Assembly: GCF_001941965.1 (NCBI RefSeq)
Contig: NZ_MKZO01000012.1
Span: 310,001-374,000 of the forward strand
Reading direction: 5' to 3'
From: Pseudomonas putida
GTDB taxonomy: Bacteria > Pseudomonadota > Gammaproteobacteria > Pseudomonadales > Pseudomonadaceae
Length of the DNA: 64,000 bases
The position numbers were made by a program, and so were the translations under genes. This document shows positions 45,759-54,642 of the stretch, piece after piece. The notes below the pieces were generated by a model that saw nothing but the letters and a program-made list of their open reading frames with translations, searched no databases and was not told the DNA's origin. Numbering within the stretch: the first letter of the stretch is position 1; the number at the start of each line of letters is the position of its first letter.

Positions 45759-45840
45759 GGCCTCATCGCTGGCAAGCCAGCTCCCACAGGTTCGGCAGCG
45801 ACGCGGACACTGTGGGAGCTGGCTTGCCAGCGATGAGGCC
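45759..45840. repeat. REPIN between EamA and TonB-receptor genes
   Basis: Outward-class REP pair with a 24-bp centre between convergent genes, immediately beyond the TonB-receptor stop. Confidence 0.9.
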
Positions 45841-45859
45841 ATCAGCAACAACCCATCAG

Positions 45860-47983
45860 CTAGAAGCGGTACTCCACTCCAGCCCCCGCATACCACGACC
45901 GCCCCGGCGCCGCCTCGTAATAACGGCCATTGCCGTCACCCACGATCACCGACCCCACATACTGCCGGTCCAGCAGGTTGTCCAGGCGCACCATCTCGTA
46001 CAGCGTGAAGTGATCGAGCTGCTGCTCCATCCGCGCCCGCCAGTTGAACACCGCATAACCCGGCGCGGCCTGCTGCTGGTTGCTGTCCTCGACATACACC
46101 TCGCTGCGGTACTGCCCTTCCAGCGCCGTGCTCAGCCCGGCCACCGGCTTCCACACCAGCTCACCGAACAGACTGGTTTTCGGCACACCCGGCAGGCGGT
46201 TGCCCTTGTCGATCTGGCCGACCTTGTCCCGGTAGGTCGCATCGAGCCAGGTGTAGGCCAGGTTCAGCTCCCACTGTTCGGCCAACTGATGCTGCAACCC
46301 GACTTCCAGGCCACGACGCAGGGTCTTGCCGGCGTTGTAGTAACTGGTGCGCCCAGAGTTGGAACCAGCCACCACGATCTCGTCCTCGGTGTGGATCTCG
46401 AACACCGCCACGTTCAAGCGGCTGCGCTCGTCGAGGCGGGCTTTCAGCCCGATCTCGTATTGCGTGCTGGTGGCCGGCTTGAGCCCGAAGTTGAAACTCT
46501 CGCTGCCCCCCGGTGCATAGGCCATCTCCGCCTGGGTCGGGGTTTCGAAGGCCTTGCCGGCGCTGATATAACCATGCAGGTCCGGGGTGAACGCGTACAT
46601 GACCGAGAGGCTCGGCGTAGTTCGCGAGTACTTTTTCGAACCACTGGAATCGCCATTGGACAGGTAGTGGTCATCCACTTCCATCTCCATGCTGCTACGG
46701 CGCAGCCCGGCGTCGAAGGTCCAGCGTTCCAGTTCCCAACGGGCCTGGATATAGGGATCGAGACTGGTGGCGGTATCGATCTCGTCGCGGCGCAGCTCAC
46801 CCTTCACGCCGAGCACGTTGCCGCTGTAGTTCTGGTAGCCACGGCGGTCGTCACGGCTCTGGTCGTAGTCGGCACCGACCGTCACGGTCAAGGCACCCGG
46901 CGCCGCGCTGATCGGTTGGATCCAGCGCAAGGTACCGCCATGGAACTCACGGTCGAAATCCACCACGCCGCCACCGCGTTCGTTGGCCGGATTAGGGACG
47001 TTGTTGCCGATGGTCCTGGGAATCGACAGGTACTGGATCACGCTGCGCTGCCCGGCATAGGCATTGAACTGCAAGGTCGCCTCGCCGAAATCACGCTCGT
47101 AGTTCAGGCCGACCTGCTGGTGATGGATGCTCTTGCGCGTGTTGTATTCCTCGGCCCGCGAACTGACCGAGCGCGGGTCGTGCTGGTAGGCATCCCAGCT
47201 CTGCCCCAGCGGGTCCTGGGTGCCGTTCTGCTCAAGCGTATTGAAGATCAGCGCCATCCGGCTGTCGTCATCCGGCCGGAAATGCACCTTGGCGAACGTC
47301 TGGTCACGCCGCGCCGAACTGTGGTCGCGATAACCGTCGGTGTCCATGCGCGAGGCATCCAGCACGAAGCCGGCCTGGTCATTGCCGCCCTGGCTGTACA
47401 GGTGGTTCTTGAGGAAGCCGTCGCTGCCGAACAACGTGCTCGCGCCAATGGTCGCCGAGCCACTGCCGTCCTTGCTGAACATCTGGATCACCCCGCCGGC
47501 ATTGCTGCCGTAGAGCGCCGAGGCCGGGCCGCGCAGCACTTCGATACGCTCGGCCACGTCCAGGTTCAGCGACGCCGCCTGGCCCTGGCCGTCCGGGGTG
47601 CTGGCAGGAATCCCGTCGCTGAGCACCTTGATCCCGCGAATGCCGAACGCCGCGCGGGCGCCGTAGCCACGGGTGGACACCTGCAGGTCCTGGGCATAGT
47701 TCTGGCGGTTCTGCACCACCACGCCGGGTACGCGGCCCAGGGCTTCGGAGAGGTTGACCCCGGCCTGGCCATCGCTGATCTGCTCACGGCTGACGATATC
47801 CAGGGAGGCCGGGACATCGAAGGTCGAGGACGGGACGTAGGTGCCCGTCACGGCCAAGGGTTCAAGGGTGATGCCCGGCTCGTCGGCCATGGCCGCCGTG
47901 GTGCCGGCAAGGCAAATAAGACAAAGGGACGCCGGGGTGCCGCAGGACAGGAAACGGCGGCGGCGGAGGAACGGAACAAACAT
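45860..47983 (-). CDS. TonB-dependent outer-membrane receptor
   Basis: A 707-residue receptor from the ATG at 47983; a GTG 30 bp upstream is an alternative, and neither has a clear ribosome site. A signal peptide (RRRRFLSCGTPASLCLICLAGTT, in part) precedes a TonB box-like LEPLAVTG. The plug domain (residues about 60-165) contains LSEALGRVPGVVVQNRQ and IEVLRGPASALYGSNAGGVI. The barrel ends in AGVEYRF with terminal Phe. No N-terminal signalling domain is present. No Fur box is obvious in the short divergent gap. Ligand unknown (siderophore, metal or other). Confidence 0.88.
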   Translation of the reverse strand: MFVPFLRRRRFLSCGTPASLCLICLAGTTAAMADEPGITLEPLAVTGTYVPSSTFDVPASLDIVSREQISDGQAGVNLSEALGRVPGVVVQNRQNYAQDLQVSTRGYGARAAFGIRGIKVLSDGIPASTPDGQGQAASLNLDVAERIEVLRGPASALYGSNAGGVIQMFSKDGSGSATIGASTLFGSDGFLKNHLYSQGGNDQAGFVLDASRMDTDGYRDHSSARRDQTFAKVHFRPDDDSRMALIFNTLEQNGTQDPLGQSWDAYQHDPRSVSSRAEEYNTRKSIHHQQVGLNYERDFGEATLQFNAYAGQRSVIQYLSIPRTIGNNVPNPANERGGGVVDFDREFHGGTLRWIQPISAAPGALTVTVGADYDQSRDDRRGYQNYSGNVLGVKGELRRDEIDTATSLDPYIQARWELERWTFDAGLRRSSMEMEVDDHYLSNGDSSGSKKYSRTTPSLSVMYAFTPDLHGYISAGKAFETPTQAEMAYAPGGSESFNFGLKPATSTQYEIGLKARLDERSRLNVAVFEIHTEDEIVVAGSNSGRTSYYNAGKTLRRGLEVGLQHQLAEQWELNLAYTWLDATYRDKVGQIDKGNRLPGVPKTSLFGELVWKPVAGLSTALEGQYRSEVYVEDSNQQQAAPGYAVFNWRARMEQQLDHFTLYEMVRLDNLLDRQYVGSVIVGDGNGRYYEAAPGRSWYAGAGVEYRF

Positions 47984-48116
47984 AGGAAGTCTAAAAAACC
48001 TGGCAAAGCCCACGCGAATCGGTGGCCTGTGAAAACGACTGCGGGTCGACGCTGACGCTCGGGATTGTCTAAGATCGCAACTTTATCGTTTCAGCGTATT
48101 TCAGTCGAGGAGTCCC

Positions 48117-49307
48117 ATGTCCATTCAGGAAGCACCGCCGCCACTCGCCGCATCCAAAAGCACCATCGCGAAAATGGAGGCGGCCATGGCGCTGGGCAGC
48201 TTCGCCATCGGTACCGGCGAGTTCGCCATCATGGGCCTGATGCCGGATGTCGCCAGCAACCTGCACCTCAGCGAACCCGAGGTGGGTCATGCCATCAGCG
48301 CCTATGCCCTGGGCGTGGTGGTGGGTGCGCCGGCCCTGGCGATCCTCGGCGCCAAGTTGCTGCGCAAGCACATGCTGCTGGTGCTGATGGCCCTGTACGC
48401 CCTCGGCAACCTGGCCACCGCCTTCGCCCCCTCCTTCGCCAGCCTGGTGGGTTTCCGCTTTATCAGCGGCCTGCCCCATGGCGCCTATTTCGGTATCGCC
48501 GCCGTGGTGGCGTCGAGCATGGTGCCGAGCAACCAGCGCGCCGGCGCGGTGGCCCGGGTGATGATGGGCCTGACCCTGGCCATGCTGCTGGGCAACCCCA
48601 TCGCCACCTGGCTCGGGCAGTTCTTCGGCTGGCGCTCGGCCTTCGTGCTGGTGGGTGCGATTGCCCTGTGCACCATCGCTCTGGTCTGGCGCTTCGTGCC
48701 GCAACCCAAGGACGAGCCGCGCAGCGATCCGCGCAAGGAACTCCAGGCCTTCCGCCTGCCCCAGGTGTGGATGGCCCTGGGTATCGCGGCCATCGGCTTT
48801 GCCGGGATGTTCTGCGTGTTCAGCTATCTGGCGCCGACCATGCTCGAAGTGACCAGGGTTTCACCGCAGTGGATTCCCTTTGGCCTGGCTGCCTTCGGCG
48901 TGGGCGGGATCATCGGCAATATCGCCGGTGGCAAGCTGTTCGACCGTTTGCAGTTCCGCGCCGTAGGGCTGGTGCTGGTGTGGTCGGTCGCGGTGCTGCT
49001 GTTCTTCACCTTCGCGGCCCAGGCGCTGTGGTCGATCCTGCTGGGCATCGGCCTGGTCGGGACGATGATCGCCCTCGCCGCGCCATTGCAGATCCGCCTG
49101 ATGGATATCGCCCATGAAGCGCCGAGCCTGGCCGCGGCGTCGAACCATGCCGCGTTCAACCTGGCCAATGCGCTGGGGCCGTGGTTGGGTGGCATGGCGA
49201 TCACTGCCGGGCTGGGCTGGACCAGCACCGGGTATATCGGTGCGGCGACAGCGCTGGCGGGGTTGGGGATTTTCCTTATCGCGCGGCGGATGAAGGACGG
49301 GCACTAA
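48117..49307 (+). CDS. MFS transporter, DHA1 family (AraJ/YdhP-like)
   Basis: A 396-residue twelve-helix drug/sugar-efflux-type major facilitator. Typical are GSFAIGTGEFAIMGLMPDVA (helix 1), the loop motif GAKLLRKHMLLVLMALYALGN and GRFISGLPHG-like FRFISGLPHGAYFG. A good site (GAGGAG) precedes the ATG by about 8 nt. It is divergent from the TonB receptor gene with about 130 bp between starts. Substrate unknown. Confidence 0.88.
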   Translation: MSIQEAPPPLAASKSTIAKMEAAMALGSFAIGTGEFAIMGLMPDVASNLHLSEPEVGHAISAYALGVVVGAPALAILGAKLLRKHMLLVLMALYALGNLATAFAPSFASLVGFRFISGLPHGAYFGIAAVVASSMVPSNQRAGAVARVMMGLTLAMLLGNPIATWLGQFFGWRSAFVLVGAIALCTIALVWRFVPQPKDEPRSDPRKELQAFRLPQVWMALGIAAIGFAGMFCVFSYLAPTMLEVTRVSPQWIPFGLAAFGVGGIIGNIAGGKLFDRLQFRAVGLVLVWSVAVLLFFTFAAQALWSILLGIGLVGTMIALAAPLQIRLMDIAHEAPSLAAASNHAAFNLANALGPWLGGMAITAGLGWTSTGYIGAATALAGLGIFLIARRMKDGH

Positions 49308-49642
49308 CGCTTGGCGATACGGTTGCGTTCGTGGTGGATGCAACCGTCGTAGTAGGTCTTCTTCACCGACGCCGGTGGCAGGCGACTGCGGCTGGCGTAG
49401 GTCTGCTCGGTGATGCCGCGGGCCATCTTCGGCATCCAGCGTTCCGGGTACTTGCGCGTCTTGAGGTTCTCCCGGGCCCGCCACAGGGTGGTCCCGGAGA
49501 GTTTCGAATGCTGCGCCGAACGGGCCACTTCCGATCCCCAGCGGCACATCTCGACCTGCTTCCTGTTCAATCCCTTGGCCTGGGCCGATGTCATCACTGT
49601 CATCAGCACCAGCGCTGCCACACCTGCATATCCGAATCGCAT
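49304..49642 (-). CDS. Small periplasmic protein, unknown function
   Basis: A 112-residue protein with a signal peptide (MRFGYAGVAALVLMTVMTSAQA; cleavage after AQA). The mature part is basic and has two cysteines (MCRWGSEVARSAQ and YYDGCIHHERN), possibly a disulphide. I do not recognise the family. It overlaps the convergent MFS gene by 4 bp, and REP sequence and a chemoreceptor gene lie upstream. Confidence 0.7.
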   Translation of the reverse strand: MRFGYAGVAALVLMTVMTSAQAKGLNRKQVEMCRWGSEVARSAQHSKLSGTTLWRARENLKTRKYPERWMPKMARGITEQTYASRSRLPPASVKKTYYDGCIHHERNRIAKR

Positions 49643-49738
49643 CTGGAAAAGGTCCCACTGTCCAAGAAGCGAAAAATGCTATGCGAAAACAAAGGGTTGA
49701 AAGGGCCATCAGTTTGGATTCTTGTGTAGGGGCTGATG

Positions 49739-49770
49739 GCCTCATCGCCGGCAACGCCGGCTCCCACAGG
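49739..49770. repeat. Single REP element (variant)
   Basis: One unpaired arm with the CGCCGGCAACGCCGG variant also seen in the 6133-6470 cluster. It lies downstream of the chemoreceptor stop. Confidence 0.8.
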
Positions 49771-49793
49771 TTATGTGAAGGGCACGGGTGCCC

Positions 49794-51734
49794 TCAGGAC
49801 TTGAACCGCCCTACCAACTGATGCAGCTCCTGCGACAGCTCCGACAACCGTCCCGAATCCTCCCGCGCCGAGCCGGCAAGCTGTTCCACCACCCGCGCCT
49901 CGTCGTAGATCTGCTGGATATGCCGGTTGATCTCCTCGGCGACGCTGTGCTGCTCTTCGGCGGCCGCCGAGATCTGCAGGTTCTGGTCGCGGATTTCATT
50001 CACCGACAGCTGGATGCCCTCGAAGCTATCCCGCGCGCTTTCGATGGACGACACGCTGGCCCGGGACAGGTCCAGGCAGCTTTCCATCTTCTCCGAGACT
50101 TCCTGGGTCTTGCTGCCCAGGCTGTTGAGCAACTGGTCGATCTCTCCGGTGGAGTCCGAGGTGCGCTTGGCCAGCGCCCGCACCTCGTCCGCGACCACGG
50201 CGAAACCACGGCCCTGGTCACCGGCCCGCGCCGCCTCGATGGCCGCGTTGAGCGCCAGCAGGTTGGTCTGCTCGGCAATCCCGCGGATGGTGCCGAGGAT
50301 CTGGTTGATGCTGCGGCTGCCGGCTTCCAGTTCGAGCATGGCCTGGGACGACTCGACCAGGCGGCTGCCCAGGCGATTGACGTTCTCGGTGGTCTGCTCG
50401 ATCTGCTGCTTGCCCTCGGCGACACGGCGATGACCGCTCTCCGCCGAATCGGCAGCACTGCTGCAGGAACGCGCCACTTCGTTGGCCGTGGCGACCATCT
50501 CGTTGAACGCCGTGGACACCAGCTCCACCGCCTCACGCTGGCGGCCGGCCGCTTCGTTCATGTTGCCGGCCATCTCGCTGTTGGCCCGCGAGGCGTCATG
50601 CAGGTTGGTCGACGCCGCGCCGATACGCTGGATCAACTGGCGAATGGCGGCGAGGAACTTGTTGAACCAGCCCGCCAGCTCGGCGGTTTCATCCTTGCCG
50701 TGGACGTGCAGGTCCTGGCGCAGGTCGCCCTCACCTTCGGCGATCGACTGCAGGCCGCTGCTGACCTGGCCGATGGGCTTGACGATAACCCGCGAGAACG
50801 CCGCCGCGATCACCGCGAACAGCAGGCCCAGGACGATGACGATGCCGGCGGTGAGCCAGGTCATGCGCGTGGCCGTGGCCATCACTTCCTTCTGCTCGAT
50901 CAGGCCGACGAAGCGCCAGCCCAGGCCAGGGGACGTCCAGACATTGGCCATGTAGCGGGTGCCATCGATTTCCACCTCGGTAGAGCCCTGGGTGGTCGCG
51001 GCCAGCTTGGCATAGGGCTCGCCCAGGTCCTTGAGCGGCTTGAAGCTGTGGGCGCTGTCCCGCGGGTCGACGAGGACGATGTCGTTCTCGATCAGCATCA
51101 CGTAGCCGCTGTCGCCCAGCTTGATGCTCTTGACCAGTTCGGTGAGGTTCTTCAGCGACACGCTGACCACGAACACGCCCTTGGCCTTGCCGGCGTCGTC
51201 GAGCATGGCGCGGGCGGTGCCGACCAGGGCCACGTCGTCCTTGTCGTAGTAGTAGGCGGTGGTGCGCACGGTCTTGCCCGGGCTGGCCATGGCCGCCTTG
51301 TACCAGGGGCGGGTGCGCGGGTCGTAGTTGGCCAGCTTCGGATCGTCCGGCCACTTGGCGTAGCTGCCGTCTTCCAGGCCGATGGAGAGGATCGCCGCCG
51401 CCGGGTGGGTTTCACCGTACTGGGCGAACTGGGCGATGACCTGCTTGGCCGACTCCGGCAGCGGCTGCTGGGCAGCGTCGGGGCCTTCGTAATGTTTCAG
51501 GCTGGTTACAGCGGTGTATACAGGATCCTTGGCCATCTGATCGACGTTCTGCAAGGTGCCGTCGAAGAACTGGCGCATATTACCGTCGATCTGGCGAATT
51601 TCGCGGGTGCTACTGTCCAGGAACTGGCTGACCGCGTCAGTCCTGGTATTGCTCACGGAGATGATGCCGACCAGGCTGACCGGGAGGATGGCGACAGATA
51701 TGAAGGCAAGGGCGAGCTTGGTTTTTATTTTCAT
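49794..51734 (-). CDS. Methyl-accepting chemotaxis protein with dCache sensor
   Basis: A 646-residue chemoreceptor. TM1 (about 7-30) precedes a periplasmic dCache domain (about 31-285) with [13 protein letters not shown] and AYYYDKDD, which resemble the amino-acid-binding site of PctA-type receptors. The aspartate usually found in the following GVDxSL-type strand appears as Ser (VVSVSLKNL). TM2 ([21 protein letters not shown]) leads into HAMP and the signalling hairpin with [36 protein letters not shown]. Ligand therefore uncertain. Confidence 0.92.
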   Translation of the reverse strand: MKIKTKLALAFISVAILPVSLVGIISVSNTRTDAVSQFLDSSTREIRQIDGNMRQFFDGTLQNVDQMAKDPVYTAVTSLKHYEGPDAAQQPLPESAKQVIAQFAQYGETHPAAAILSIGLEDGSYAKWPDDPKLANYDPRTRPWYKAAMASPGKTVRTTAYYYDKDDVALVGTARAMLDDAGKAKGVFVVSVSLKNLTELVKSIKLGDSGYVMLIENDIVLVDPRDSAHSFKPLKDLGEPYAKLAATTQGSTEVEIDGTRYMANVWTSPGLGWRFVGLIEQKEVMATATRMTWLTAGIVIVLGLLFAVIAAAFSRVIVKPIGQVSSGLQSIAEGEGDLRQDLHVHGKDETAELAGWFNKFLAAIRQLIQRIGAASTNLHDASRANSEMAGNMNEAAGRQREAVELVSTAFNEMVATANEVARSCSSAADSAESGHRRVAEGKQQIEQTTENVNRLGSRLVESSQAMLELEAGSRSINQILGTIRGIAEQTNLLALNAAIEAARAGDQGRGFAVVADEVRALAKRTSDSTGEIDQLLNSLGSKTQEVSEKMESCLDLSRASVSSIESARDSFEGIQLSVNEIRDQNLQISAAAEEQHSVAEEINRHIQQIYDEARVVEQLAGSAREDSGRLSELSQELHQLVGRFKS

Positions 51735-51855
51735 ACGGGGTCACGATCCGGGACAAAGTTGATCCATTGGTCAAGTAATGGCTACTTGCCATCTATTGGT
51801 TTTCGGCAGGATCGTAACGAATCTTTAGGGATAGTTTTGTGTACAAGTTATCAAT

Positions 51856-52212
51856 CTAGTGAATCCACAGGTTGAGTTGCTCGTCGCGGTGGATGACCAG
51901 GGCCTGGAGGGCCTGTCCCAGGCAGGGGCCGAGCAGGCAGTTGCCGTCGGCGGGATCGAACAGCGCGCCGTGGGCGAAGCAGACGATGTGCTGGCCGTCG
52001 CCGGACATGAAGCGGTCCTTGCGGTATTGCATGGCGACGTCGAGGTGGGGGCAGAGGTTGCGGTAGGCCTTGATCTGGCCTTTCCATTTCAAGGCCAGGA
52101 CGGTATCGCGGCCTTGCTGCCAGGGGTCGAAGCCAAGGGCCTGGCCTTCTTGCAGGTGGTGTTCGTGGCATAACAGAACAGGAACGTTCGACACGCTTGT
52201 TTTACTCCACAT
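51856..52212 (-). CDS. Rieske [2Fe-2S] ferredoxin-like protein
   Basis: A 118-residue single-domain Rieske protein. Cluster ligands are visible as CPH (Cys54, His56) and CFAH (Cys78, His81), spaced as in Rieske ferredoxins. It has no signal peptide, so it is cytoplasmic and probably passes electrons to an oxygenase. It lies downstream of the FAD monooxygenase on the same strand, with a REPIN between them, and is probably part of the same catabolic unit. Confidence 0.88.
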   Translation of the reverse strand: MWSKTSVSNVPVLLCHEHHLQEGQALGFDPWQQGRDTVLALKWKGQIKAYRNLCPHLDVAMQYRKDRFMSGDGQHIVCFAHGALFDPADGNCLLGPCLGQALQALVIHRDEQLNLWIH

Positions 52213-52232
52213 GATTCATGGCTTTGCACGAA

Positions 52233-52309
52233 CCTGTGGGAGCTGGCTTGCCAGCGATTGCTGCCGGGAATTCACCATAGCTATCGCTGGCAAGCCAGCT
52301 CCCACAGGG
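52233..52309. repeat. REPIN (inward class) between Rieske and monooxygenase genes
   Basis: REP arms around a centre containing GGGAATTCACCATAGCT. Same class as the copies near 38500, 43200 and 54580. It lies inside a likely operon. Confidence 0.9.
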
Positions 52310-52329
52310 TAGGCGTCGTGCTCTTGATC

Positions 52330-53454
52330 TCAGATCGGCTCGGCCGTACGCGCCAGCATCGCCTTGGTCAGCCCGATCCGGTCGAACCCGGCATCCCGGG
52401 CCATCTCCCGCTCCCCGGCCATGATCGAGTTCTCGGCGATGTACTTGCAGCGGTCGAAGCGGCGCATCATGAAGCGCTGCAAGCGCGTGCGCAGGTCGCC
52501 CTCGCCGAACAGTTCCTCGCTCAGCACCAGCGCATCCTCGATGGCCATCCCCGCGCCCTGCCCCAGGTGCGGCGTGGTGGCATGGGCCGCATCGCCGATC
52601 AGGATCACCCGCCCCTTGAACCACGGATCATCGACGAACAGTACCTCCATCGGCTTGTAGACCACCTGGCTGTCATCGGTGATCTGCTCGCGCAACTCGC
52701 CCACCAGCCCGCCGATCCCGGCGATGCGGTCGCGCATGGTGGCGGCCAGCTGGTCCTTCTCGAACCAGGGATTGTTCGGCTCGTGGGAGGTGGAGAACAT
52801 GTACATCAGGTCGTCCGCCAGCGGCACCAGCCCGGCATTGCCTTCGGCGCCGGTGTAGCTGGCCAGGTGGTCGATGGACGGATGCCGCGGGAAGTTGTAG
52901 CGCCACACCGCCTGCCCGGTGAAGCGCGGGGTGTAGGTGTCGCCATAGAGCAGGCCGCGAATCTTCGAGTACACGCCGTCGGCACCGACCATCAGGTCGT
53001 AGCGGCCGCTGGAGCCGTCGGTGAAGCTGACGTTGAGGTCGAGGGGGAGTTCCTCATAGGACTCGACACTCACCCCGAGGCGCACCCGGGTGCCAAGCTC
53101 GATGGCGGTATCGCTGAGCACCTGGTGCAGGGCCAGCCGCGAGATGCCGACGTTGGCCGGATACTGCGGGCCCGCCAAGCGCTGCCCGGGGATGCGCGCC
53201 AGGGCCTTGCCCTGCAGGTCGTAGATGCCCACGTCCTCGAAGGCGTAGGCGGCATCGAGGTAGCGGTCGAGCACGCCGAGACGGGCCATTTCCCGGACCA
53301 CGTTGCTCTGCTGGATGATGCCGACGCCGTACACCGTCCACTCCGACTTGATCTCCACCAGGTCGACTGCCACCCCCTGGCGGCGCAGCGCGATCGCCGC
53401 GCACAGGCCGCCGATGCCGCCGCCCACGATCAGTACTCTGTTGATATCGCTCAT
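52330..53454 (-). CDS. FAD-dependent aromatic monooxygenase
   Basis: A 374-residue class A flavoprotein hydroxylase. The N-terminal FAD loop is VLIVGGGIGGLCAAIAL (8-24). A DG motif (VGADGVYSKIRGLL) is near 158 and the second FAD motif GRVILIGDAAHATTPHLGQG is near 284. Such enzymes hydroxylate phenolic rings with NAD(P)H and oxygen. It is divergent from the NodD-like LysR gene, and a nod-box-like site lies between them. FdeE of Herbaspirillum (naringenin hydroxylase) is the analogue I have in mind; no direct comparison was made. Confidence 0.9.
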   Translation of the reverse strand: MSDINRVLIVGGGIGGLCAAIALRRQGVAVDLVEIKSEWTVYGVGIIQQSNVVREMARLGVLDRYLDAAYAFEDVGIYDLQGKALARIPGQRLAGPQYPANVGISRLALHQVLSDTAIELGTRVRLGVSVESYEELPLDLNVSFTDGSSGRYDLMVGADGVYSKIRGLLYGDTYTPRFTGQAVWRYNFPRHPSIDHLASYTGAEGNAGLVPLADDLMYMFSTSHEPNNPWFEKDQLAATMRDRIAGIGGLVGELREQITDDSQVVYKPMEVLFVDDPWFKGRVILIGDAAHATTPHLGQGAGMAIEDALVLSEELFGEGDLRTRLQRFMMRRFDRCKYIAENSIMAGEREMARDAGFDRIGLTKAMLARTAEPI

Positions 53455-53541
53455 GCGTGATTCCCTTGTTCTTGTTGTGTGGATCAGCCCTCCGGCGGGA
53501 GGCTGGAAGCACAGGCTAGGAACCGGGGAAGAATTTGACTA

Positions 53542-53578
53542 ATCGTTACTGGGGATGCAGGGTATCGCGAAAATAAAT
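53542..53578. promoter_or_regulatory. Nod-box-like site between monooxygenase and lysR genes
   Basis: A perfect ATC-N9-GAT (53542-53556) is followed exactly 22 bp later by ATC-N9-AAT (53564-53578), one mismatch from the motif. The rhizobial nod box consists of two ATC-N9-GAT motifs with this 22-bp offset. On the minus strand the intact motif is proximal to the monooxygenase, 88 bp before its ATG. Confidence 0.55.
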
Positions 53579-53598
53579 ACAACAACGAGATGCCTGCC

Positions 53599-54522
53599 AT
53601 GCGCTTCAAACACCTGGATCTGAACCTCCTGGTGGCGCTGGATGTCCTGCTCGAAGAGCAGAACATCACCCGAGCCGCCGAACGTCTGCACATGACTCAA
53701 TCGGCCACCAGCGGGGTACTCGGGCGGTTGCGTACGTACTTCGAGGACGACCTGCTGGTCCAGGTCGGACGCAAGATGATGCTCACGCCGCTGGCCCGCG
53801 ACCTGGAGATCCCGGTGCGTGAAGTGCTGCTGAAGATCCAGACCTCGATCACCGCCAAGCCGGTGCAGGACATCGCCGAAAGCAAGCGGCATTTCCGCAT
53901 CATGGCCTCCGACTACCTCATCAGCGTGCTGTTCGCCGAGGTGATCCGCGAGGTCAACCAGCAGGCGCCGCTAATGACCTTCGAACTGATCAGCCCTGGC
54001 GAGACGGCCCGGGAAATGCTGATGCGCGGCGAAGTCGACCTGATGATCGCGCCGGACCACTACATCGTGAAGGAGCACCCGTAGCAATTGCTGTTCGAGG
54101 AACAGCACGTCTGCGTGGTGTGCCAGGACAACCAGGCAGTGGGCGAGCGCCTGACCCTGGAGCAGTACCTGGAGCTGGGGCATGTCTCGGTGGTGTTCGG
54201 ACGCAACCGCACGCCGGGGATCGAGGAATGGTTCATGAGCGAGTATGGCTGCAAGCGCCGTCTCGAAGTGATCACCCATGACTTCAACACCCTGCCGCAA
54301 CTGGTGATCGGCACCCAGCGCGTGGCCACGGTGCATGGCCGCCTGGCCCGGCTGTATGCGCGCAACCTGCCGCTGCGCATCGTCCCGCCGCCGGTGAATC
54401 TGCCGGCGATGCAGGAGTACATGAGCTGGCACCGCAGCCTGGACCGGGATCCGGTGCTGGCGTGGTTGCGGGGGAAATTGCTGGAGATGGCGAGTAGGCC
54501 GGCTGCGCCGTTGGCGGCTTGA
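53599..54522 (+). pseudogene. NodD-like LysR regulator interrupted by an in-frame TAG
   Basis: From the ATG at 53599 (MRFKHLDLNLLVALDVLLEE) the frame runs 161 codons to a TAG at 54082-54084, then continues in the same frame to 54522 with a complete effector-binding domain. Total length (307 codons) is exactly that of LysR proteins. The N-terminus and the later GHVSVVFGRNRTPGIEEWF segment closely recall rhizobial NodD. A CAG-to-TAG change would explain the stop. Unless TAG is suppressed or is a sequencing error, only a fragment with the DNA-binding domain and part of the effector domain is made. Confidence 0.85.
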
Positions 54523-54546
54523 GACACTCCTGAGAGCAACTCTGCC

Positions 54547-54623
54547 CCTGTGGGAGCTGGCTTGCCAGCGATTGCTTCAGTGAATTCACCATAGCTATCG
54601 CTGGCAAGCCAGCTCCCACAGGG
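54547..54623. repeat. REPIN (inward class) after lysR
   Basis: REP arms around a centre containing GTGAATTCACCATAGCT, between convergent lysR and chemoreceptor genes. Near-identical in layout to the copy at 52233. Confidence 0.9.
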
Positions 54624-54642
54624 TTTGCGTCAGCCCCTCAAA

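Noticed and set aside
48014..48116. A Fur box for the TonB-dependent receptor
   Set aside because: No sequence close to the GATAATGATAATCATTATC consensus appears in the divergent gap, so iron control is not supported.
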